This document shows positions 22,416-33,429 of a stretch of DNA of 64,000 nucleotides, piece after piece; position 1 is the first letter of the stretch, and each line of letters opens with the position of its first letter. Source of the DNA: Paragyromitra xinjiangensis. Its lineage: Eukaryota > Ascomycota > Pezizomycetes > Pezizales > Discinaceae. The notes under the pieces are model-generated. The model saw only the letters and a list, made by a program, of their open reading frames with translations, did no database searches and was not told the DNA's origin. A program made the translations under genes and the position numbers. The stretch lies in the NCBI GenBank assembly GCA_038503065.1, contig JBCAMK010000003.1, positions 868,001 through 932,000 of the forward strand, read 5' to 3'.

Positions 22416-24874
22416 CAGTTGTGTCCAACAAGTTCTTGCGGTTTTTGAGGTACCATGATGCAACATTAAGGCACTTCAAGCCCCACAGCACAACACCCCC
22501 AAATCCAGGAGGCTTCCCACAACTGAACTTTAACCATGCCAGTACAATAAAGGACATACTGTTAATGCTTTAAACAATAATGGCGAAACATGATGCTCTC
22601 TTTTTTGTTGAATAGTAAATATTTTCATTGAGTGGTTACGAAAATTACCCGGAAACGGGTCACGGTGGGGAAACGGGCCAGGTGTCAAGCAACGGGTGCC
22701 TGCATCACCGTGCTACCCCAAGCCCCAACAACTGAACAAGATGGCCCGAGTAAAAGCAAGGCAAGATTCTGAGAAGGAATTGCGAATCCAGCATGCGTTG
22801 AATGCCTTACATGACGACTCTGAACTCTCAATTCGGGCTGCTGGGAAGCAATTTGGCGTCCCAAGAACCACCCTAACAAATCGATACTACGGCAGAAGCA
22901 AACCAAAATGGGAAGCTCACGAAAACCAGCAGCTGATGACTCAAGAGGAGGAAGATGCAATGGAGGCATGGGTTAGTCGATTGGATGATATAGGAATCCC
23001 ACCAAGAGTGTCACATCTATATGAGATGGCAGCTTCCGTCATACATCAACGCACACCCACTATATCGAGATCTGATATTAAAATCGGAGATCACTGGATT
23101 ACTCGCTTTCTAGATCGGCATCCTGATATCGCATATCGATACTCTGCACGACTTGATAATGAGCGAGCGGCTGCAGGCAATCCAAATACGATAAACCAAT
23201 TCTTTAATCGGCTATCAGAAGTACGAAGCAGATTTAACATCACACCCGACAACACCTACAATGCCGATGAAAAGGGTTTCGCTATAGGGCAAGCAAAGCA
23301 GTACAAAGTCCTAGCACGAAAGATAAGAAAAATATCACGCATACGGCAGCCAGGGAACCGAGAATGGGTGTCAGTTGTGGAGTGTGTTTCTGCACGGGGA
23401 AAGGTTATTCCTGCGTACCTGATTTACAAGGGAAAATCACACATAATGGGCAATCATGATTATGAAGAACGGGAAGAAGCTACATTTGGTCTTTCAGATA
23501 CGGGTTGGAGCGATGATAAACATGGTTTTACTTGGCTTTCAACCCATTTTGATCTATGGACAGCAACTACCGATCACCGACTCCTGATTATCGACGGGCA
23601 TTCATCTCATTTAACTCTGGAATTTATCGAGTATTGCCTTAACCATAACATCCACCTACTGTGCCTTCCACCCCACTCTACACATCTGTTGCAGCCATTA
23701 GACGTTGGCTTGTTTTCTCCACTTAAGCAGTACTATTCCAACTTGCTTGACCTCTGGACCCGGACTCATCCATATCAGCGATTAAATAAAGGCGACTTCT
23801 TTCCCCTTCTCATGAAAGCACGGAGATCAGCATTTACCGAGAAAAATGTTAAATCAGCTTTTGCTACCACAGGAATCTTCCCCTTTAGACGACACCAAGT
23901 GCTGGACATCCTTCAACACCTTTCAACAGCCCCACAAGAACAGCTCTCGGCTCCAACAAATACCAAACAGATCCAGCACCTCAGAACACTTGCCGAGAAA
24001 TCCAATAGTCTGGATGAGCTAAAACAAATCTGTCATTTACTGGCAAATGCAGCAGGTGTAGCTTTCGCTGACAGAGCGATTGCTCAGGAGACAGTACGCC
24101 AGATTACAACTTCACAAAAGAAAAGCAAAACCGATAAAAGACAAATCAGCAAGGCTCGGGTTCTAACTCGGACTGATTTGGATCGGTTACGCAAGTTGCG
24201 CCTGGAGCAGGAAAGAAAAAAAGCTGAGGCAGCTCATCGGAAAGCACTCAAGCTTCTCCACACCCCTCAAGGTTAAATCACTATTTGCTTTACTTTAAAC
24301 CAGTGCAATAGTTCAAAACTAATATTAATTAATAGAAAATAAGCGGTCGCGTAACGCTGGCGAAGATCCTCCTGTCGCGAAACGTCAAAAGAAGCATGAA
24401 GGCCTACGCTCGTTGAGCAGTCAAAATCCAGAACCATTGTGTGCCCTTGACAGCAACAGTGACTGAGAATTACTCAACTCTGATAGATGTATTATTGAAC
24501 ACACATGTTACCCCTCACATACATCAGGTAAGAGTACCTGGCCCTAGGGTTCTGACTGGTGGATTCTAATATCTAGTAGGGAGCATAAAAGTACGGGGTT
24601 TTGACATAAGGGGTAAAACAACGCAGCAGCCTTTTTTTTAATTTTTTTATAGCTAGCTCTAGATAGTTCTTTTCTACTTCATACCGCTCTCATAACTTTA
24701 TCTTACTGTTGTCGCTTGTTTTTGTTGCGATATAGAGAAATTTCCTCTTAGTTGGACCGTTGCCGACCATGACCCGTTTCCCCACCGTGACCCGTTTCTG
24801 GGTAATTTTCGTTTCATGGCATCTGGTTGCATCATGGTACTTCAAAAACCGCAAGAACTTGTTGGACGCAACTG
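22416..24874 (+). mobile_element. Pogo/Fot1-type DNA transposon, apparently intact
   Basis: TA dinucleotides flank both ends (22414-22415 and 24875-24876). The outer inverted repeats 22416-22464 and 24826-24874 match at 47 of 49 positions and begin CAGTTG(T/C)GTCC. A second inverted pair, 22639-22680 and 24770-24811, carries the repeated motif AACGGGTCA. Between the outer and inner pairs there are 174 bases on the left but only 14 on the right, so about 160 bp were gained left or lost right. The single frame inside is a full transposase. High end identity suggests recent activity. Confidence 0.88.
22741..24276 (+). CDS. Pogo/Fot1 family transposase
   Basis: One uninterrupted frame of 511 aa from the first ATG of the reading frame. 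The N-terminus has a psq-type helix-turn-helix (LSIRAAGKQFGVPRTTLTNR), followed by a CENP-B-type DNA-binding segment (IGDHWITRFLDRHP). The DDE domain follows: Asp176 in YNADEKGF, Asp285 in LLIIDGHSSH and Asp321 in LLQPLDVGLF, giving a DD35D spacing. The C-terminus is basic and probably coiled. All catalytic Asp residues are present and there are no stops or frameshifts, so it may be active. It cuts and pastes DNA at TA sites by family. The start at 22741 is chosen because no ATG precedes it in frame. Confidence 0.92.
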   Translation: MARVKARQDSEKELRIQHALNALHDDSELSIRAAGKQFGVPRTTLTNRYYGRSKPKWEAHENQQLMTQEEEDAMEAWVSRLDDIGIPPRVSHLYEMAASVIHQRTPTISRSDIKIGDHWITRFLDRHPDIAYRYSARLDNERAAAGNPNTINQFFNRLSEVRSRFNITPDNTYNADEKGFAIGQAKQYKVLARKIRKISRIRQPGNREWVSVVECVSARGKVIPAYLIYKGKSHIMGNHDYEEREEATFGLSDTGWSDDKHGFTWLSTHFDLWTATTDHRLLIIDGHSSHLTLEFIEYCLNHNIHLLCLPPHSTHLLQPLDVGLFSPLKQYYSNLLDLWTRTHPYQRLNKGDFFPLLMKARRSAFTEKNVKSAFATTGIFPFRRHQVLDILQHLSTAPQEQLSAPTNTKQIQHLRTLAEKSNSLDELKQICHLLANAAGVAFADRAIAQETVRQITTSQKKSKTDKRQISKARVLTRTDLDRLRKLRLEQERKKAEAAHRKALKLLHTPQG

Positions 24875-24876
24875 TA

Positions 24877-25076
24877 CCTCCAATCTGAACGAACGTCTCG
24901 CCCAACAATTCCTAAAGCAGGTCTTCCAGCAGCCTTCCTTATGACTGCAACAAGAAATAATCGAACCGCAGGGCCAGTAAACCCACCGCATGTCAGAAAA
25001 GATTAGTCAGCACTCGGTCACGCCACGCGCTCCGAAAAGTCGGCAAGGAAGATATCTTAATACTCGTGCCCTAGGG
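24877..25076. other. Short spacer downstream of the transposon
   Basis: Nothing recognisable between the transposon and the next TIR element. Confidence 0.3.
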
Positions 25077-25181
25077 TAAGTACCTGAAAACAGGAGTATG
25101 GGTTTGGCCAACCAAACTGTGGAGCGTTGCCGCGGGGCGAATCAAAAGCTATTGCCACTAAAAGACATTTTCAGGTACTTA
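25077..25181. mobile_element. 105-bp TIR-C element
   Basis: The ends TAAGTACCTGAAAA and TTTTCAGGTACTTA are perfect 14-bp inverted copies. A similar element with ACCTGAAAACA ends lies at 29698-29790, just after the FMO gene. Interiors share little. No coding capacity; a MITE or a hairpin-forming repeat. Confidence 0.55.
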
Positions 25182-27565
25182 TGGTAGACCACGAGCACAT
25201 TCAAGTCCCAGCGCTCCCTTCCTCTTTCTCCTACTATTACTCAAATTCCCGCCACAATCTTCACCTCTGAAAACTCTGGACCCCACAACTCCTTCAAAAA
25301 GGTTAGTAATTCGCTTAGAACCCTAAATATGAGCGTATCGGAACGAAGCTAGAGGGTCCAGGATACCCAGCCATAGAAATTAAATTGCAAAGGGAGGTGG
25401 AAGAACAGACACTAAAGGCGGCTAGTATTTACCACCATAGCACATAGTATATAGGCCTCTTGATACCCGCTAGCGCTACCCAAAAGAATTTGAATACGAA
25501 AGATGCTGTTCCGAAATTATCACGAGACTGTCCGAGTCCTCGATCGACGGAGCAGAAGCAGTCAGCCTTGAAACTCCTATTGATATTTCTTCAGCCTTAC
25601 GATGCCCAACACATGAGGCGTGGATTATGTATATGAATCACACAAATTTCAGCACATCTGGTTCGCCCTTACTTCTTGGGAACAAAAAGCAAAGACCGAA
25701 AGATGCCACCTCACAGAAAATTATTTCTCTGCCTGAATGCAGCCTCATTAATATATTCCTAGAGTGACAGGCGAGGTTGAAGCTTGAGTGAAAATTGTGG
25801 GATTTTGATCAGCTGCATAACATTAGCGACTAGAGTTCCATATCCCAGCGGGTGGCCATCGTGTGCTCAGGGCACCATATTAAAGTTTCCAGCGTGATCA
25901 TGACAGGGATTTTTGATCGTTGTTATTATGTGCTATGCAGTTTCAAAACCAGCACCTGAGTAGCTGCCGTTGGTAGGGTTAGGTAATCGAACGAGTCTAA
26001 CATGACATTAACTTTGATTTCGAAGAAATTCCGTCAACTTCAGATGTAGCTTGAAACCCTCTAGGCTGAATCTGTGGAAATTAGCCTGCTTTTAAACAAA
26101 CGATCTGCGCGGACACCCCCCTCTCCCCTCTGTAAATTTCTAACTACTCAAAAAATCAGACCTTAAACAATCGCGCTCCGCCATAATATAGCAAAAATTA
26201 TAGTAAAGCCTATTGTTATGAGGAGGGAGATTTTTGTCATTCTGAATAAAGAACTACTAACTACATATAGCGGAATCCTACCCCTATTTATCCCCTTGCT
26301 TCCGCTATCTATTCTCTTATTATAATCATTCCCATATTCTTCCGTCAGTCAAACATTCATTTCGATCACATGATATTGTTTCATTCGCTCCCTTCAACTT
26401 TGCCCCCCAAAACTGTAAGTTGCGGTTTAGTAAATATTCTTATAGACACCCATTTTGCACGTTTTACCGTTTACTGTTTTTTTGTCACGTAAGGCTATAG
26501 CTAACTGTAAGAGTGTCTACCAGATTTTGGTCTGGCGCAAGGTCACCACACTTACCTGTACTCTTGCCTCCTAGATACATGTATCTGACTGCAACAATCC
26601 AATCAGTGACGAGTTAGAAGCTTGTCCATAGGTTTCCAGGTCTGAAGCCTCCAAATATCGACGGGATGTCTTCTATTAGCACCCATACTAATTTCTTGTA
26701 TTAAGTATTGATTGTGTTTACACCTCTCTTACCAACTCTGGGGCTTCTCATCTAGCAATAAATAGTTTTTGCCTAAATTATCGCCCAGGGAATCGGTAAT
26801 CGAGTGACATATCGTGATGAGACAAATAGGCATGCAGTGTTCTTTATCATAGAATATCACCCTACATAAATCCCTGGTACAACTCACCTGACCCCTCGGC
26901 GGATACCACCCCAGTGCTACATGTAGCCAGCGCATCCAATGGTCTACTCACGAAACATGTAGCTTTCCAAGAAGAACATGGCTGATGACATGTTTTACTA
27001 CCTGGAAATATATACATGTAATATTTACTCAGGAGAATTATTTCAAGCCATAAAAAACGCCCAAATAGGTATCGATTCGATAGGAGAATACCGCGAAGTA
27101 TTCAAGCGCGTTTGTTGCTTAATTAACCAGTATATACGCCTACATGTCCGTAGAGAGTGCCCGGCCACCTGACTAATTGATACGATGATGATTATTAAGG
27201 CTAATTGAATTGCAAAGAAGATGATTCTAACTAGAAAAAAATGAATAGGGTCTATCGTTGCCCATTAGACTACTGCATACTAATTTGCTCAGTCATCATC
27301 CTCATGCTACTTTTTGCCTGGGAGGCCTTTCCAGAAAGTAACACTAAGCACTTCTGTAAACTGATGAGTTAGGTCTATTATTGAATCTCGTGCTTTTTTG
27401 GTGTCTTTTATCGCAGCACAATGTGGGTGTTTAGCGATATTCCGGCGTTGCTATGTCGGGATACATGTAGGTACGCATCAATTTCCTGCAGCTCTTGGTG
27501 CATGACCGGTTTTAGTAATGCCGTCCACGGTAGCATCGACGTTGTGTTCCACATCGTGACGTCGG
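25182..27565. other. Gene-poor region with TACATGTA cluster
   Basis: No gene supported in 2.4 kb. Four TACATGTA palindromes lie within 900 bases (26576, 26918, 27013 and 27462), the first within the 14-bp palindrome AGATACATGTATCT. The end of the region is the FMO promoter. Confidence 0.45.
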
Positions 27566-27571
27566 TATAAA
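27566..27571 (+). promoter_or_regulatory. TATA box of the FMO gene, with CRE-like site upstream
   Basis: TATAAA lies 52 bases before the ATG at 27623, and TGACGTC, a bZIP/CREB-like site, lies directly before it at about 27557-27563. Spacing is good for a short leader. Confidence 0.45.
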
Positions 27572-27622
27572 CTCAATTCACCTCCCTCTTCACCCCCGTT
27601 ATCTCTTCGCCTCGCCTACAAG

Positions 27623-29677
27623 ATGCCTTTGCGAGTAGCTATCATCGGGGCTGGTGCTTCCGGGCTAGTTTCGATCAAGCAATGCCTTGATGAGGATATT
27701 GAACCTGTGTGCTATGAGGCTCAAGGTCATATCGGTGGTACGTGCGCTGTGACTCTACGAGCTGCGGTTTGCTAGAAAAACGATAACTATATACTTATCT
27801 GCTGGTATTACAGGCCAATGGAAATATACAGAACCCGATCCTAAGACTGGGGAGGTTGTATCATCCATTTACCGTAGTATCATCATCAATACGTCCAGAG
27901 ATACCATGAGCATGAGCGACTTCCCGATGGAACCTAAGAAATACTCTATTTACACAGTTTGCCTCCTAGCTTCCTGCCTCGTAAGAGGACTAAATCGCGC
28001 TAACAAAATCCCAGCATCATACGAAGGTACAGGAGTACTTCGAATCTTACGCCTCTTTCTTTAATCTGTACCCACGCATCCGTTTTCACCACAAAGTTGT
28101 CTCCGTGACCCCGCTTCAGAATGATAAATGGGCCATCAAAGTCATTTCAGGTGATGGGGAAACTAGCGAGCGGGTTTTTGATGCTGTGTTCGTTTGTACG
28201 GGCCACCACTCAAAGCCGAATATTCCGGACTGGCGGGATGTCGAGCTATTTAGAAGTAACGGAGGAGAAGTGCTGCACAGTCACTACTATAGGGAGCCTG
28301 CGCCATTTGCTGGAAAGAAGGTCGCCGTTGTTGGCATCGGAAACTCTGGTTCGTCATCTGGTATCTTTTCTTATTCTTCAAAAACTAATGGAAGAGTGAT
28401 AGGTGTTGATATATGCTGCGATCTTAGTAGTATCGCTAGTGAAATGCATATGATTACTCGTTCTGGTGCCTGGGTTTGGTCGCGGTTCATTTTCGGTCAG
28501 GCATATGAAAGCTATCTTTGTACTCCCCCCCCCCATTTATCATGAAACCATCTATGTTCGAGACACACAGACTGACCTTTCATGACTCAGCACGTTTTCT
28601 CCTCACAGTCGTGCCGCAGTTTATAGGTCTCTTCTTTATGCAAATGGGTTTGATACTTACGAATGGAGTCATCCCAACTGAACTCAAGCCTAAACACAAT
28701 ATTTCGCAGGCCCATCCTACTGGTTTGAATACCTTATTGCTTGTTGATTGTTAGAGGGTTAGATAGCTCATTATAGTTTAAAATAGTCCGCAGTGACTTG
28801 TTCGAGCGCATCAAGACGGGGACAATCAACCCGCATCGGGCTTCGATACTACGATTCACCAAGAACGGCATCGAACTCACAAACGGCGAGAAGCTCGAGC
28901 CGTTAGATACCGTAATTGCTTGTACTGGCTACCAGGTAAGTGATATCCATAACCCTATTACCTTTTCTAGACAGGGTTGGGTTTCGTTGCGCTAACGTTT
29001 TTGTATAGTTGAGCTTTCCCTTTCTCAATCAGGAAATCTATCAATTAGGCGCAGATAATACGAACTGGACCCATCTCTACCGAATGATTGTGCCGCCCGA
29101 GCATCCAACTTTATTCTTTATTGGACTCATCCAACCACTGTAGTTACCCTATTTTTTCCTAGCTATCTTGGCTGAGCAAACTGCTACATCTGGCGTTCCT
29201 GTAGCTGACGAACTTTTTAGCGGCGCCATCATGCCTATCGCTGAACAGCAGGCCCGCTGGGCTACAGCCGTTCTCCAGTGTCATATCAATCTTCCTCCCT
29301 CTGCCACCATGCATGAGCGCATTGAAAAATATAAAACGGAATTGCGTCACCGTTATGTTTCTAGTCCTCGGCACACGATCCAAGTCGATTACCTCCCTTA
29401 TACGGATGTCCTCGCGCGCGATCTTGGCAATGATATTCAACTATGGAAGTTCATAAAAACTTTCGGATTTTGGCAAGGTATTAAAACCATAAATGCTGTT
29501 TATTTTGGAATGCCTTCGGCCGCGCAGTATCGGCTATTTGGAAGGGGAAGTAAAAGTGAGCTTGCAAGGCTATGTATGCAGAGGGTATACAAAGGACAGA
29601 ACGTAGAGATGAGCGACCAGGAGCAAGGAGAGATCGAGAAGTACCGTAGGGGAGGTATTTATGAGGCTGTCGTGTAA
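27623..29677 (+). CDS. Flavin-containing monooxygenase (FMO)
   Basis: Eight exons give 519 aa: 27623-27737, 27814-27956, 28015-28348, 28403-28519, 28609-28722, 28787-28935, 29009-29139 and 29221-29677. The N-terminus [12 protein letters not shown] is the FAD Rossmann motif; [10 protein letters not shown] is the NADPH one; [16 protein letters not shown] and VIACTGYQ are typical FMO blocks. The C-terminal blocks [22 protein letters not shown] and INLPPS also match. FMOs oxygenate soft nucleophiles (N or S) using FAD, NADPH and O2; the substrate is unknown. The intron 28520-28608 contains a run of C residues and is the least certain junction; intron 28349-28402 is 54 bp without stops. No other secondary metabolism enzyme is adjacent. 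Confidence 0.88.
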
Positions 29678-29697
29678 CGAGTATCTACGAATAACAG

Positions 29698-29790
29698 AGT
29701 ACCTGAAAACATGGGTGGTGAGTTTGTATGGCGAAATATCCGTGCACGACTCCGTAGCATACAGATCACACCCCTTGTTTTCAGGTTCAT
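29698..29790. mobile_element. 93-bp TIR-C element beside the FMO stop
   Basis: Ends AGTACCTGAAAACA and TGTTTTCAGGTTCA are imperfect inverted copies of the 25077-25181 element. It starts 20 bases after the FMO stop codon, so it probably lies in the transcribed 3' UTR and could form a hairpin there. Confidence 0.5.
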
Positions 29791-30758
29791 ACCTTTTTTT
29801 TAATTATGAGTTTATTCCGAAAATTAACTAATTTCCAAGAAAAGGATAGACCCTTTATGGGTATTCATCCTACAGGTTCATACCTGGTACATAAGTAAAG
29901 TACAGGCCGACCTGATTTGAGACAATTGAATGTTAGCTTTAGCTGAACTAATTTTCTAGATTTAATCCGAGAGGCGGTCTGTGATCGCTTGAGCAATTTT
30001 CTGGTGCCAGCAGTGTGCTTTCTTTTTTTTCCCCTCCCGTATTGCGCATATTTATAGTCTTTTGGCACTTATTGAGAGGAGTTGCCATGGGTTCACACAT
30101 TTATTCCGGGGCCCCGCAGGGGCTAACCTTTGTTGAGTGACGTAAAAATATAATCTCATAGGCTACGATGTGACCTACGTCGGTAAATTCCGAGTGAGAG
30201 CCTGTGATAAATGAGGGTGCACTGGGATGAATCAAAATTGGAATAAAAATAGGAGCGGGAAGCATCTCAGCTAATCGGAGGTTCTATTTCAGGGTTCAGT
30301 ACTTGCTTTTTCCAAAACCTACCTGTGGCACTCGGCTAATAAGCTAATGGATTAGGGTATAGCGAAAGAAGGTGGCGTCGAAACTAGCCAATTGGGTTGC
30401 CGAGCATCCGGGTTAGGTTTATTTCAAAAACTGCTTCCCCATTTTAACGTAGTATTCACCATCCAGTTAACATTTTTTGCCACGATTCTCTTTTATCGTT
30501 TTAGGGTAGGACGAAATTAAGTAGGTATTTTCACAGTCACACAATCCCTTGCAACGTCATACAAGAATTTGACAGCGCTTGGCCTAGTTATAGGTTCGGG
30601 AGCTTATTCGCCAAATGATACGGTATTTGGAGTGGTATCGCAATATTGATCACAAGCTGTCAACATGAGAATCTGTGTGGTGTTTTTGAATCATGACCAG
30701 CGCATGCCTGGCTATGCAGAAACAGCATCCTGCCTGATTGACGGGCATTGAGTAATAA
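29791..30758. other. Spacer upstream of the small secreted protein
   Basis: No gene supported. There are T-runs near 29793 and 30021. The end of the region is promoter for the next gene. Confidence 0.4.
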
Positions 30759-30766
30759 TATAAATA
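30759..30766 (+). promoter_or_regulatory. TATA box of the small secreted protein gene
   Basis: TATAAATA lies 82 bases before the ATG at 30848, a typical position. Confidence 0.5.
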
Positions 30767-30847
30767 CCAGGTGATAACTTCCTCTGCATCTCATCCGAGA
30801 ATTTCCTTCACCAGAACTCCCTCATATATCTCGATTAACTTTATATC

Positions 30848-31599
30848 ATGAAGACCTCTATGCTGTCAGTAATTTTTCTTCATATGTTTGCATATGTTGT
30901 TTACTGCATCGCAGCGCCTACGTCCCCCACGCCTACGCCTGCACCTACCTTCAAATTGCGAGTGTGGAATAAGGTGAACGGCCCTAATGTTCGCGGTTTT
31001 GACGGCTACACACAACTTGTGGATAAGGATGTGGTTTTTAACTACACTGCAAGCTATCCGGGATTTGACGTGGTAATTTTTCGATCTCATTACCCACATG
31101 CGCCCTGTTAGACTGACGGCTAACTGATAGGTCTACATTACAGTATATTGATAATGGAATTATTCATGCATCCTCTAGCGGGCTTACCGGAGCTCTTATC
31201 CCGACGCAAACCTCAGGCCTATATGACTTTAAATTCGTGTCTTACATAACGGCAAGTGGATTAACTTGATATTTATGGTACCAAATTCTAATTGTATGTA
31301 AACAGACACAAGGCGCTCTTTCAAAGCATTTCGGCCTCAAGTACTTGGGGTGTGGCATGTGTATCGGCAAATATCTTCAGTATGATCCAACGAGCACCGA
31401 TCTAAGCGTCGATAATACAAATTCTTCTTTTATAATTACCCCAAGTTCACAACATCCACAAGGCTGGAAGGTGAGTGCACATTTGTGTTGGAGGTTAATT
31501 CTCATACTGACGTTAGATATGAAGTTACAATGGAACCAATTCAGCAAGAACCCTAACGTACCCGTGGGTAGCTACATTATCTACTTGCTGCAGCAATAA
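30848..31599 (+). CDS. Small secreted protein, family not recognised
   Basis: Exons 30848-31072, 31144-31251, 31306-31470 and 31525-31599 give 190 aa. It has a signal peptide (MKTSMLSVIFLHMFAYVVYC, then AAP) followed by a short Pro/Thr linker (PTSPTPTPAPT). The mature part is a Gly/Tyr/Thr-rich domain that looks all-beta and ends in GSYIIYLLQQ. I do not recognise the domain; it resembles short secreted proteins that are common in plant-associated and saprophytic ascomycetes. The second intron fits only if its donor is GC (GCAAGT) rather than GT, since in-frame GT donors do not restore the next frame as well. The last intron (31471-31524) has no stops in frame. Confidence 0.6.
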
Positions 31600-32143
31600 A
31601 TTCCGTTAAGGTGGTCTTGGTGTGAAAATTTATTTTCGCGACAAGAACTTATTGCGATAAATTTTGGGTTGGAGATGGTGGATCCCATGTTACGTAGGTG
31701 ACGTTGTGGGAGTGGATCAATGTTGATGTAAAGGGGGACGTTGGATTAAGTTCTTTTCAGTCAAGGACAAATTTAAAACGATCATGAGGTCGTAAGGGGG
31801 AATTAGCAAGCTCAAAATGAATCTTTTGTGTGGGCGAATGACTCCTTGATTCTTCTCAGGGAAATATGTATGCCAAACGTGACAGTTATACACCGCAAAC
31901 ACTTATGTTAGGTTATAGTTTGATCTTCTATTGGAAATATCCCACATCACCGGTACCCCCGAGATTAAATATTGGAAACAGAGGCGCTTACTCTCGCATC
32001 CATTAAGAGTAAATATGCCAGACATAAGCAGTAAACGCCATGGAAAGGCATCTGACCCAGCAGCCAACATTATTAGGTTTAGTTGCTGGAAAACTTGGCG
32101 GAATACTCGAACAGGAATAACTTACGAGTTTACTGCGACTTGA
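31600..32143. other. Spacer
   Basis: No gene supported. The frames from 31717 and 31931 have no recognisable motif and overlap on opposite strands. Confidence 0.35.
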
Positions 32144-32900
32144 GAAAGGCAAAAATAACCACTCTTTTCCCATCTTAGCGCATTTATTACATATGCTCCG
32201 TACCAGATGCTAACGCCTAGGATGCCTAACCACAAAAGGATAGGACGCCGACTGGATACTTTTCGGATAAGAAAAACTGTCGGGATTCCTCCGCAAATTG
32301 CAAGACTTAATACTGCTGGGAATTGATTAAGGCTATATATATATGAGGCTAGGTTAGCGAGCGTTGAGAGGCTGAAAGTGTAAACAAGAGGAGGTCAATG
32401 ATTAACCCGCAGCGAGCAACAGCTCTTGGTGTCGCTGTAGCAAATGTGATTGTAAAAAAAATAAACTTGAGGAATAAGATTACTGTGATAACTGTTCGAT
32501 CTTCGTCGTTCATAGTTGCGACAAGGGCAGCTTTGAGAGATTTTGACTTGTCCGCGGATCCGAATGTTGACCGTATTGGTTGAATCCCGGTGATAGTAGA
32601 CGGTGGGAGATAGAGAAAAACCTCCTTAGGACTGAAAAGTAATTAAAAAATCCGAGAAGTTTCAAAACCTGGGATGGGACGGTGTTGTGCGGAGTTTGTT
32701 TTGATTTGGGAGTAGTTAGGCGTAGCTCGAGAGGTTGCCTTCTAAAGAGGCTGAGCACGCCTGATATCAAGCAAAAACCCAACTTATTAAAAGGCACTCT
32801 CAGAGATCCTAAGGTAGTATAGTTTTGAGAGGAAACAGGAGATATTATAACCTTTTCTGGATGCAAGGCGGCTTTTGTTGCCAGCGAATAAGTCATCAGG
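32144..32900 (-). CDS. Probable small membrane protein gene, structure uncertain
   Basis: On the minus strand one frame reads STITGIQPIRSTFGSADKSK, then MNDEDRT, then a hydrophobic helix (VITVILFLKFIFFTITFATA), then RAVARCGLIIDLLL. After a likely intron with a GCTAAC branch, ending near 32334, comes LNQFPAVLSLAICGGIPTVFLIRKVS and a second helix LLWLGILGVSIWYGAYVINALRW, ending near 32144. The 5' exon or exons, up to about 32900, could not be fixed; an acceptor TTTTCAG near 32640 is plausible. I do not recognise the family. It has two or three membrane segments. It may be a decayed gene. Confidence 0.35.
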
Positions 32901-33022
32901 GCTAGGGCTACATCGCGGTTACCCTGCCAAAATAGACATCAACTCCGCTGCTTGGGCCCACATGAGAGCAAATCATTTCACCACGTAAAAGCGAACTATG
33001 TAACTTGAAGACCAGGCTCTTA

Positions 33023-33250
33023 GGTTACCGTAGCACTCGATGAGAAACCCATGGGAGTATTGCAAAGTAGTGGGAGGAGATGGCGGCGAGAAGGGCCAAC
33101 CAAATACTATAGACTGTTAAAATAGGAAAGTGCTGCTATTACGAGACCTAACCCTACAGTGATTCAACTAGTACTAACTCGTTCGCCGCCGCCTTTTCCC
33201 ACCACTTTGCAATACCCCATGGGGCTACTCGCCAAATATTGTGGTAACCC
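33023..33250. mobile_element. About 228-bp TIR element with TA flanks
   Basis: Arms 33023-33092 and 33178-33250 are inverted copies. The best part is CCATGGGRGTATTGCAAAG followed by TRGTGGGA and GGCGGCGA. Both outer ends read GG(G)TTACC next to TA. No coding capacity. The element lies directly downstream of the 33430-35271 gene. Confidence 0.6.
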
Positions 33251-33429
33251 TAACCACAGTGGGTCTTTTCTATAAGTTTACTTCTCCAGCTGTGGGGACC
33301 CTCGGGCTTGCTAATAGTTTATGGTTTCAGGCATACGCGTAATCATCTGATACAGTAGTTCTTAATTCTACCTAAACTAATAATATGCGGCATTCGGTGG
33401 TGAGAAAACTAAACACAAATATTAAGAGA

